In this document: piece by piece, positions 27,101-34,903 of the stretch
Layout: every line of letters starts with the position of its first letter
Numbering within the stretch: position 1 is the stretch's first letter
Source: an uncultured Microbulbifer sp.
Lineage (GTDB): Bacteria; Pseudomonadota; Gammaproteobacteria; Pseudomonadales; Cellvibrionaceae
Length of the DNA stretch: 64,000 nucleotides
Reading direction: 5' to 3'
Assembly (NCBI RefSeq): GCF_947489355.1
Contig: NZ_CANLDD010000018.1
Coordinates: 1 to 64,000, forward strand
Made by a program: the position numbers and the translations under genes
The notes under the pieces: generated by a model
What the model saw: only the letters and a program-made list of their open reading frames with translations
What the model was told of the DNA's origin: nothing
Database searches by the model: none

Positions 27101-29065
27101 ATCCTGGAACAGGCTGCGGGAAGCCTGGGCATCGATTTTAGTGGGTAAACCAAACTCCAGGTGGAACTCGTGCATCCACACATCGGTGCCGCCACAGGGG
27201 CGAATCGTATAGGGGAACTCGCCAATGACCCGCAGACCCAGGTTCTCCAGCACTGGGATAATGTCCGAGAGGGTCAGGCCGCTGCCCCAGTTAAAGACTT
27301 TGAAACGGAGGCTGCCCTGGGCTGCACCGGCAGGCTGGTAGAAGCTCATGGCGACCCGGTTGTTTTCATTCAACTCCTGAATGGCGGTGACATCCTGTAC
27401 CGCGATACGCGGTTCAAAATCTTCTCGATAGCCCGCCGGGAAGGCGCGCCCGTAGATGCGAAAGAGATGGTTGCCCTCTTCTTCCCCACTGCTTTCAATT
27501 AACGATCTCTGAAATACATCTTCCCAGGAGCGGGTTATATCCACAATCTGCGCCTCCAGCAGCGCCACATCCATATCTACGGGTTCATCGGGTGAAACGC
27601 GGAAAACAAAATGTACCCGCGCGAGAATGGATTCGGAGAAGAAAGTGGTGAAATCCGAATCCCTGGCCTTAATGGCCCGAGCTATATGCGAGCAAATCAG
27701 TTCGCGCACGCTGCTACTGAATTGTTCCCGCGGCACAAACACCGTCGCCGTGACAAACTTGCCAAAAGGATCCCGGCGCATAAAGAGACGGATCTGGGCG
27801 CGCTCATTCAGGCTCAGCACCCCCATCACCACATCGAACAATTCCTGTGTACTGCCCTGGAACAGCTCGTCGCGGGGCAGGGTGTCCAGTATACGGCGCA
27901 GCGCCTTGCCGTCGTGGCCGTGGCCGGTCAGGCCGCTGTACTCGATGATGGACGCCATCTTGCGCCGGATAATCGGGATCTTGGCCGGGCTCTCTGTATA
28001 CACCGGGGAGGTATAAAGCCCCATAAACGCCGACTCGCCAATGACCTCGCCTTCCGCGCTATAGCGCTTGATCATAACGTAATCTGAATAGGCACTGCGG
28101 TGCACACGGGATTTCACCGAGGATTTGGCGAACGTCAGGTAATTGGGGCCCTGATAAAAGCGTTGTTTTCCCTCACTGAAAGCAGTCTCCGGCATGGGGG
28201 CGGCGGCCTCCTGCAACTTCTTGAAAATCCCCAGGCGCCGGTCTTCCATTTCGCTGAGAATCTTCTTGTCGCCAGCCTGGCTGAACTCGTATTCCCGATA
28301 GCCCAGGAAAGTAAAGTTGCCATCGCGCATCCATTGCAGGAAAGCGCATGCCTCCAGCAGATTGGTGTCATCTTCCGAGAGTCCGGCCTGAAGCTGGCCC
28401 TCCATCTCGCTGCAGGCCTCGAGCAAGGGCGCATGGTCATCTACCACCAATTCCACCTCGCCCAGAATCTCTTTCAAGGTGGCGGTCAGTCCAGAGGCGA
28501 ACTCTGCCGAGGTGTCGCGGTCCACCTCGATATAAATCAGGGCCTCGACCAGCTTTCCCGCCCCCTTGCCAGGCTTGTTCCTGCCTGTCGAGATATGCTC
28601 AAAGGACAAATCCGGCGACACTCCGGGAGTGGGAAGCAGCTGCTTCAACTTACCACTGGCATTGCGTTCAAGATGCAGTACCGTACTTTTGATGGAGTGG
28701 ATGACGGTATTTCTCCGATTGACCTCCATCCGCACAGAATCCACCAGAAATGGCATATCCTGCTGCAACAGTCCGATCACCGTATGGGTACATTCCCAAC
28801 CATCGTCCTCCAGACGCGGATTGAAGATCCACACCTTGGGAAGATCGCCGGAGCGCTGCTGAATAAAGTTCCACCAGGAGTAGATGCAACCGAAGACATC
28901 CACAAGTCGTCGGCCCGCCAGGTCTTCCAGCGGATACTGGTGCAGAAACTGCTGCGCAAAAGCCACAACTGGCTCGGCTTCACTCGCCAGCTTATCGCGA
29001 ATCAGCTCACAAATCTGTGCCACTAACTCATCACGGCTATCGGTAATCACCGTCGCCATATTCAC
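24143..29065 (-). CDS. gdhB: Large NAD-specific glutamate dehydrogenase
   Basis: This is the 180-kDa class of glutamate dehydrogenase (L_180 type), which converts glutamate to 2-oxoglutarate and ammonia with NAD. It serves amino-acid catabolism. The 1640-residue length fits the class (about 1620). The first 700 residues form the regulatory ACT-like part. The catalytic core is in the second half, with [23 protein letters not shown] and [10 protein letters not shown] around the substrate lysine, then [15 protein letters not shown] in the NAD fold and [17 protein letters not shown] lies 6 bases before the GTG at 29065 and 12 before the ATG at 29059, so GTG may be the real start. It is monocistronic and divergent from the MoxR operon. 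The gene symbol follows Pseudomonas usage. Confidence 0.95.
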   Translation of the reverse strand: [1640 protein letters not shown]

Positions 29066-29374
29066 GGGGAACCTCCCAATCGCATTTTTGTCTCATCCGA
29101 TCCAATAACTGTAGATCCGAAAAGACGGTCCTCTCATCCCCGGATTACAACCGGGGTGAGTCCTACAGGTTCACGTTCAGATACCCTTTGAGGAGTGACA
29201 GAACCACCTCAAAAGTTTGTCGCCTTACCGATGACCCGTTGTTACCTACTTGCCTCTTTATCTGGTGCCGTTAAAATCAACGGAGCCAACCTCAATGGTG
29301 GCGACTATATATAAAAGATCGCAGATAGCCAGCCAATTCGACCCGGCGGGCACATTCGCAAAAGAAGAGAGGCT
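29066..29374. other. Divergent promoter region, gdhB and MoxR operon
   Basis: About 310 bp between the two start codons. A stable imperfect stem (about 29135-29160, arms CTCATCCCCGG and CCGGGGTGAG) falls in the gdhB 5' untranslated region and could influence its mRNA. An AT-rich TATATATAAAAG segment near 29307 may be part of the promoter for the MoxR operon. No gene is seen. Confidence 0.45.
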
Positions 29375-30346
29375 ATGGAAGCAAACCGGAATACCAGAGA
29401 TCGCATCGTCGCCCTGGGCGACTGGTTGGAAGAGCAGATTATCGGGCAGAAAACCCTGGTCAATCGCATATTGATCGCCCTGCTTGCAGACGGCCACCTG
29501 TTGGTGGAAGGCGCTCCGGGCCTGGCCAAGACCAAGGCGATTAAAACACTGGGCGAAGCTGTTGAGGGAGACTTCCATCGCGTTCAGTTCACACCGGACC
29601 TGTTGCCGGCAGATATTACCGGTACCGATATTTACCGGCCGGAAAGCGGAGAGTTCCATTTCCAACCCGGGCCGGTCTTTCACAACCTGATCCTGGCCGA
29701 TGAGATCAATCGCGCTCCCGCCAAAGTGCAATCCGCATTATTGGAGGCCATGGCAGAGCGGCAAATCAGTGTAGGGCGGAAAACCTATCCGCTGCCACAG
29801 TTATTTTTGGTGATGGCCACTCAAAACCCCATTGAGCAAGAGGGGACCTATCCTCTACCAGAGGCCCAGTTAGACCGGTTCTTGATGCAGGTGAATCTTG
29901 CCTACCCGGATGCGGAGGCGGAAGCAAAAATTCTTCGTCTGGCCAGATCCGAGGCTAGCCTTGGCGAAAATCGCCCTGACAACGTGATCAATCAGGAGAC
30001 CATCTTCCAGGCCCGCAAGCAGATTCTGGACATGCAGATGATTGAGGCAGTGGAAACCTATACTGTCCAGCTTGTTATTGCCACGCGCGAGCCAATGAAA
30101 TATGACCGCGAGCTGGCGTCCTGGCTAGATTTTGGCGCCAGTCCCAGGGCAACCATTGCCCTCGACCGCTGTGCCCGCGCTCGGGCCTGGCTTGCCGGTC
30201 GCGATTATGTTACGCCAGACGACGTAATGGAGGTGGCGCCCGATATTTTACGCCACCGCCTGCTGCTCAGTTTTGAAGCCGAAGCCGCCGGTATTAACAC
30301 CAGTCAGGTCATAGAGCGGCTACTGCAGCAGGTTCCGGCCATCTGA
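29375..30346 (+). CDS. MoxR-family AAA+ ATPase
   Basis: This 323-residue cytoplasmic AAA+ ATPase of the MoxR branch acts as a chaperone-like partner for von Willebrand factor A proteins. The Walker A motif is GAPGLAKT at 46-53 and the Walker B is LILADEINRAP, followed by sensor and arginine-finger regions (VMATQNPIEQEGTYPLPEAQLDRF). The C-terminal lid (YVTPDDVMEVAPDILRHRLLLSFEAEA) completes the family pattern. It is the first gene of a six-gene operon: its stop overlaps the start of the DUF58 gene by one base (30346). The ATG has AGAGG about 4 bases upstream. Genes of this type are linked to envelope stress or aerotolerance, but the client here is unknown. Confidence 0.95.
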   Translation: MEANRNTRDRIVALGDWLEEQIIGQKTLVNRILIALLADGHLLVEGAPGLAKTKAIKTLGEAVEGDFHRVQFTPDLLPADITGTDIYRPESGEFHFQPGPVFHNLILADEINRAPAKVQSALLEAMAERQISVGRKTYPLPQLFLVMATQNPIEQEGTYPLPEAQLDRFLMQVNLAYPDAEAEAKILRLARSEASLGENRPDNVINQETIFQARKQILDMQMIEAVETYTVQLVIATREPMKYDRELASWLDFGASPRATIALDRCARARAWLAGRDYVTPDDVMEVAPDILRHRLLLSFEAEAAGINTSQVIERLLQQVPAI

Positions 30347-31326
30347 TGCAAGCTGCAGCCCCCCCGTTAGAAACGGATTTGCGCGGTGCCTATCCACAAG
30401 TGGGCCCGCTGGTGCAATTGCGCTATGTAGCGCGCCAGCTGCAATTGTTTCAACCGCGCCTGGCGCGCAGCGACCAGGCCGGCAACCTGCTCACCCGCTA
30501 CCGTGGCCGCGGCATGAACTTTGAGGAGGTCAGGGACTATCAGGCCGGCGACGATGTCCGCTCTATTGACTGGCGCGTAACTGCACGCACCGGCAAGACC
30601 CATACCAAGCTTTACCAGGAGGAGCGGGAAAGGCCGGTGGTCATCCTGCTGGATCTGCGCTCACCGATGTTCTTTGGCAGCCACCGCGCGTTTAAATCTG
30701 TCGCCGCCAGTGGCATTGCCGCAGCTCTCGGCTGGGCCGGACTGCTGCACAGTGATCGCATCGGCGCCCTGCTTTTTTCCGACCGGGAGATTGATACCGT
30801 TCGTCCGCGGCGCAGTCACCACGCCGTACTGGCAATGATTCACAGTATGGTGGCCAGAGCGGGCGAACTTCACAGCCCGATAGCGGAAAATGGCGGCCAT
30901 TCCCTGAAAACCCTGTTGGAAGAAGCCCGCCGCATCGCCCGCCCTGGCAGTGCCCTTTTTCTGATCAGCGACTGTCACGATCTCAATGAACCCTGCTCGC
31001 AACCCCTTTACCTGTTATCCCGGCAAGCGGACCTGCAGGTAATTCGGGTAACCGATCCCCTGGAACGAAAACTTCCGGCGCAGTCGATGACGATCACCGA
31101 CGGCCTCCAGCGCACTTTTCTCAATGCCGTCAACCGCCCTCAACGGGACGCCTTCGCGAAGGAACAGGCTCGCCTTCATACCGAAGTGGAGCAGCTCTGC
31201 CGCCGACACCGGCTGCCGTTACTGGACTTTGACAACACCAAACCCCTGGTACCGGAGCTGATGTCCTTCTATGGGTCACACCAGAAAAACAACTGGTACA
31301 AGAACAGTAACAGGCGGCAGTCGTGA
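30346..31326 (+). CDS. DUF58 domain protein
   Basis: This 326-residue protein has the DUF58 core motif (RGRGMNFEEVRDYQAGDDVRSIDWRVTART) at about residues 52-82, followed by a VWA-like fold (VVILLDLRSPMFFGS). The metal-site DxSxS is altered to DLRSP, as is usual in this family. It has no signal peptide and no clear membrane segment. It overlaps the MoxR stop by one base and is followed by the DUF4381 gene, which is the standard operon order. It is thought to assemble with MoxR and the VWA proteins at the membrane; no enzymatic activity is known. Confidence 0.92.
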   Translation: MQAAAPPLETDLRGAYPQVGPLVQLRYVARQLQLFQPRLARSDQAGNLLTRYRGRGMNFEEVRDYQAGDDVRSIDWRVTARTGKTHTKLYQEERERPVVILLDLRSPMFFGSHRAFKSVAASGIAAALGWAGLLHSDRIGALLFSDREIDTVRPRRSHHAVLAMIHSMVARAGELHSPIAENGGHSLKTLLEEARRIARPGSALFLISDCHDLNEPCSQPLYLLSRQADLQVIRVTDPLERKLPAQSMTITDGLQRTFLNAVNRPQRDAFAKEQARLHTEVEQLCRRHRLPLLDFDNTKPLVPELMSFYGSHQKNNWYKNSNRRQS

Positions 31327-31420
31327 TGGATAAGAGGGACGCTCTGCTATCTGCCAGCGGTTGTCGCCAGACGCTCAGGAGCATCGCTTTCGGCAAGCTT
31401 GTGCCAGCCTGGGAGCCGTT

Positions 31421-31987
31421 ATGCTGAGAGAAACCAATCAGCGACAAAACCCGGCACCTTCGCCGGAGTCCCAGGAACTCCTGGCACAATTACACGATAT
31501 ACAAGAGCCTGCTTCCGTCGGTTGGTGGCCGCCTGCGCCGGGATGGTGGCTGCTCGCAACACTCATCTTCGCTTGTCTGCTGGGCACTGCAGTGGGGGTT
31601 GGGCGACAGCGCAAACAAGCCCGCCGCAACCGCTATCGGGTGCAAGCTGTGGCCCTACTGAAAGCGGTCGATACCAGCCAGCCCACCGCCAGTGCGGAGA
31701 TGAACGAAATCCTAAAGCGGGTCGCCGTGACCAGCTTTGGTCGCCCGCAGTGCGCCAATCTCACCGGCCTTCAGTGGCTGGCCTTCCTGGAAAATACCGC
31801 CCCATTGCAATGCCCCTCCGATGCGAGGCAGGTCCTGCTGGAACAATTGTATCGCGGTACTGGCGACCCGGACAGAAACAACGCATTGCGACAATACGCC
31901 ATTGGCTGGGTGGAACAACACGGCCGATCTGCGCAATCTGCACAAGTGCCCTCTACCGAGCTTAACAGGGAAGCCAGCCGTGTTTGA
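31421..31987 (+). CDS. DUF4381 membrane protein
   Basis: A 188-residue protein with a short N-terminal tail, the conserved LHDIQEPASVGWWPPAPGWW motif at about residues 22-42 and one membrane helix directly after it (WLLATLIFACLLGTAVG). A soluble, basic cytoplasmic domain follows (KQARRNRYRVQAVALLKAV). This is the pattern of DUF4381 proteins always found between DUF58 and VWA genes. The start is ATG 31421, with GGGAG 5-6 bases upstream; the open frame reaches back to a TTG at 31361 without support. Its stop overlaps the GTG start of the next gene by 8 bases, indicating coupled translation. The function is unknown. Confidence 0.88.
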   Translation: MLRETNQRQNPAPSPESQELLAQLHDIQEPASVGWWPPAPGWWLLATLIFACLLGTAVGVGRQRKQARRNRYRVQAVALLKAVDTSQPTASAEMNEILKRVAVTSFGRPQCANLTGLQWLAFLENTAPLQCPSDARQVLLEQLYRGTGDPDRNNALRQYAIGWVEQHGRSAQSAQVPSTELNREASRV

Positions 31988-33020
31988 GTTTGACTGGCTC
32001 TGGGTTTTTTTACTCACACCACTGCCACTTTTGCTGCGCTGGTTGCTGCCCCGTGCCAAACCGCTGAACAGTGCACTTAAAGTGCCTTTTTATGCGGCCC
32101 TGTCCCACCGCGATAGCGGCGGGCAAAGTAACCTTTTCAACCTGGCGCTGCTCACCCTACTCTGGCTGTTGCTGATCTGCGCCGCGGCCCGCCCACGCTG
32201 GTACGGCGAGCCCATCACCCAGGCCGGCAGCGCCCGTGACCTGCTGGTGGCCGTAGACATCTCCGGTAGTATGGAAACTCCGGATATGCTCATCGGCGGT
32301 CGTCCGGCCATGCGTATCGACGCCGTCAAACAGGTTGTCGGGGATTTTGTCGAGCGTCGCAAGGGCGATCGGCTGGGGCTGGTACTGTTCGGCACCCGCG
32401 CTTACCTTCAGGCCCCGCTCACTTATGACCGGGAAACCGTCGGCACATTATTGCGCGAGGCACAGATTGGTTTCGCCGGTCAGGGCACCGCTATCGGCGA
32501 TGCCATTGGCTTGTCCGTAAAGCGGCTCACCCAGCGCCCCGCCGAACAGCGGGTTCTTATTCTGCTGACTGACGGTGCCAATACCGCCGGGGAAGTCTCT
32601 CCACTCAAAGCGGCACAGCTGGCACAACAGGCCGGAATTACTGTCTATACCATCGGTGTGGGCGCCGATGAGATGGTGCAGCCAGGTCTTTTGGGCAGTC
32701 GTTATGGCAGTCGCAGGATCAACCCCTCCAGGGATCTGGACAGCAAGACACTGCAAGCCATCGCCGAAGAAACTGGCGGGCGCTACTTTCGCGCCCGCAA
32801 CCCGCGGGAACTGGCGGAGATTTACGCCGAACTGGATGCCCTTGAGCCAGTAGAGCAGGAAGCGGAAAGTTATCGACCACTGAAATCCCTCTTTTTTTGG
32901 CCGCTGGGCGCCGCCCTGTTACTGTCGGGTATCTGGGCCCTGGCGCCACTTGTTACCCATTTAAGCCATGCCGGAGGCCGTCATAGCCGCACAGCTGTCC
33001 GCGGAGGCCGGGCACAATGA
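31980..33020 (+). CDS. VWA-domain membrane protein (BatA-like)
   Basis: A 346-residue inner-membrane protein with two N-terminal hydrophobic segments (WLWVFLLTPLPLLLRWLL and LALLTLLWLLLICAAA). The von Willebrand factor A domain (about residues 80-290) has the metal-site DISGSMETPDM and the later TDGANTAGEV. One C-terminal helix (FFWPLGAALLLSGIWALAPLV) follows. The DxSxS motif is intact, so metal-dependent protein binding is expected. The start is the GTG at 31980, read from GGGAAG upstream and overlapping the DUF4381 stop; the open frame extends back to 31737 only as a shadow. It overlaps the next gene by four bases (ATGA at 33017). Confidence 0.9.
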   Translation: MFEFDWLWVFLLTPLPLLLRWLLPRAKPLNSALKVPFYAALSHRDSGGQSNLFNLALLTLLWLLLICAAARPRWYGEPITQAGSARDLLVAVDISGSMETPDMLIGGRPAMRIDAVKQVVGDFVERRKGDRLGLVLFGTRAYLQAPLTYDRETVGTLLREAQIGFAGQGTAIGDAIGLSVKRLTQRPAEQRVLILLTDGANTAGEVSPLKAAQLAQQAGITVYTIGVGADEMVQPGLLGSRYGSRRINPSRDLDSKTLQAIAEETGGRYFRARNPRELAEIYAELDALEPVEQEAESYRPLKSLFFWPLGAALLLSGIWALAPLVTHLSHAGGRHSRTAVRGGRAQ

Positions 33021-34882
33021 ATATGCCAGACTTATTACAGTCCTTTCACTTTCTGCGCCCCTACTGGCTGTGGCTGCTGATACCGGCCGCACTGGTTTGC
33101 TGGGGGCTCTGGAAGACCGTTCTCAACAGCGCACAACTGCAAAAAGTAATTGATGCAGACCTGTTACCGCACCTGTTGTTGCGCGGAGGGGCCAAACGCC
33201 CCTGGCTGTTTGCGCTGGTTTTTGCCCTGCTGGCCGCGATGATTCTCGCCCTGGCCGGACCCACCTGGCGAAAGCTGCCGACACCGGTATACAGCAATCA
33301 GGACGCTCTGGTGATATTGCTGGACCTGTCCCCCTCCATGATGGCGACAGACCTCTCCCCCAATCGCCTCACGCGCGCAAGACTGAAAATCCTGGATATT
33401 CTGCGGCAGCGCAAAGACGGATTGACGGCTCTGGTTGCCTACGCCGGCGAGGCCCACATAGTCACGCCGCTCACCGAGGATACTGCCACCATTGCCAACC
33501 TGGTTCCCGCACTCTCGCCCTCTGTGATGCCGGTACCCGGGAGCAATATTGAAATGGGTGTGGAAACCGGCATCCGCCTTCTGAAAGACGGGGCTGCCGG
33601 CCGCGGTCAGCTCCTCGCGGTAACCGACGGTATTGACCCGATGGCACTGGATAGCGTAGCCAGGTCGCTTGCCGATGCCAATGTGGCGCTCAGCATCCTC
33701 GCTGTGGGCAGTGGCGAAGGCAGCCCTATCCCCCGGGGCGCCAGCGGTGGCTTTGTCACAGACAGTAAAGGGACAATTGTGATTTCCAATTTCAATCCCC
33801 GCGCACTCCGCCATCTCGCCAACAACAGTGGCGGCCGCTATGCAAGGATTGCCGTAAACGACCGCGATATCGACCACTTGTTGCCACAATCCGGGCGCCC
33901 GCAGCAGGCGCAGTTAACGGAGAGAGAGTTCGATCAATGGCGCGATGAGGGCCCTCTGCTGCTCCTGCTGGTCCTGCCCCTTGCCGCCTTCCTATTCCGC
34001 CGCGGCGCACTGGCCTGCATCCTGCCCCTGGTCCTGCTTTTGGGCCTGCCCAGCGAGAGCCGGGCTTTCGAATGGAAAGATCTCTGGCAACGCAAGGACC
34101 AACAGGGCCGGCAATTGCTTGCAGAGGGTGAGCCCGAGGCGGCGGCGGGGACATTCAGGAACCCCCAGTGGCGGGGCACGGCCAATTATCGCGCCGGTGA
34201 CTATGCCGCAGCCCAGAAGGATTTCGCCCTCAGTGATGATCCTCAAGGCCTCTACAACCTGGGCAATAGCCTGGTACAGCAGGGGAATTACAACAAGGCC
34301 ATTGAAGCCTACGACCGCGCCCTGGAACAAGCCCCCCAATTCGCCGACGCTGAACACAATCGGCGTATCGCCAAACAACTGCAGGAGCTGCAAAAACCTC
34401 CGCAGCAACAGGAATCCAAAGAACAGCAGGAACAACAACAAAACCAGCAGCAGCCCGGTAATCAACCGCAGAGCCAGCAAGGGCAACAGGACCAACAACA
34501 GCAACAGGGCGACAATCAGCCATCCGCTGACCGCGAAGCCCGCGCCCCCGAGCAGGAGCCCGGCCAAGAACAGGAACAGGAACAATCTTCTGCACAAAAA
34601 ACCTCCAATCCGGCGCAGCAGGAAAAAGAACAGCAACCTTCAAAAGCCCAACAGCGCGGGGAAGAACAGGAACAGGGTCAGGAACCCTCTGGGTCGGGTA
34701 GCGGGGAAACTGCTCTGGACCCGGAAACCCAGCAGGCGCTGGACCAGTGGCTACGACAGATCCCCGACGACCCCGCTGGACTGATGCGTGAAAAATTCAA
34801 ATATGAAAGTCTGCAAAGACGCCGCGCTTATCGCAGCGGCGAATGGGAACCCCCGGAAAATGGCGCCACTCAAAGATGGTAG
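33017..34882 (+). CDS. VWA and TPR fusion protein (BatB-BatC-like)
   Basis: This 621-residue protein has membrane helices near the N-terminus (PYWLWLLIPAALVCWGLW, WLFALVFALLAAMILALAG) and a VWA domain with DLSPSMMATD (intact DxSxS). A second membrane pair lies at about 312-350 (LLLLLVLPLAAFLF, ACILPLVLLLGLPSESRA). A periplasmic TPR region (YNLGNSLVQQGNYNKAIEAYDRALEQ) follows, then a Gln/Glu-rich low-complexity tail from about residue 455 to 565. In Bacteroides the VWA and TPR parts are separate BatB and BatC proteins; here they are one chain. The tail is probably a flexible spacer or a multivalent binding arm. It is coupled upstream to the BatA-like gene, and BatD follows 21 bp later. Confidence 0.9.
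   Translation: MNMPDLLQSFHFLRPYWLWLLIPAALVCWGLWKTVLNSAQLQKVIDADLLPHLLLRGGAKRPWLFALVFALLAAMILALAGPTWRKLPTPVYSNQDALVILLDLSPSMMATDLSPNRLTRARLKILDILRQRKDGLTALVAYAGEAHIVTPLTEDTATIANLVPALSPSVMPVPGSNIEMGVETGIRLLKDGAAGRGQLLAVTDGIDPMALDSVARSLADANVALSILAVGSGEGSPIPRGASGGFVTDSKGTIVISNFNPRALRHLANNSGGRYARIAVNDRDIDHLLPQSGRPQQAQLTEREFDQWRDEGPLLLLLVLPLAAFLFRRGALACILPLVLLLGLPSESRAFEWKDLWQRKDQQGRQLLAEGEPEAAAGTFRNPQWRGTANYRAGDYAAAQKDFALSDDPQGLYNLGNSLVQQGNYNKAIEAYDRALEQAPQFADAEHNRRIAKQLQELQKPPQQQESKEQQEQQQNQQQPGNQPQSQQGQQDQQQQQGDNQPSADREARAPEQEPGQEQEQEQSSAQKTSNPAQQEKEQQPSKAQQRGEEQEQGQEPSGSGSGETALDPETQQALDQWLRQIPDDPAGLMREKFKYESLQRRRAYRSGEWEPPENGATQRW
34380..34710 (+). repeat. Gln/Glu-rich low-complexity coding tract
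   Basis: CAG/CAA/GAA/GAG codons dominate over about 330 bp inside the VWA-TPR gene and encode a tail of Gln, Glu, Pro and Ser. Short imperfect tandem units such as CAACAACAGCAACAGG recur. Tracts of this kind change length by slippage, so length may differ between strains. Confidence 0.75.
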
Positions 34883-34903
34883 GGAAAAAGGTGATAGGGT
34901 TTT

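Noticed and set aside
31737-31979. N-terminal extension of the VWA gene by 81 codons
   Set aside because: It is an out-of-frame reading of the DUF4381 gene; the real GTG start at 31980 is coupled to that gene's stop.
34380-34710. Gln-rich tract as a CRISPR-like or tandem-repeat array
   Set aside because: Units are irregular codon-level repeats inside a continuous coding frame, with no spacers.
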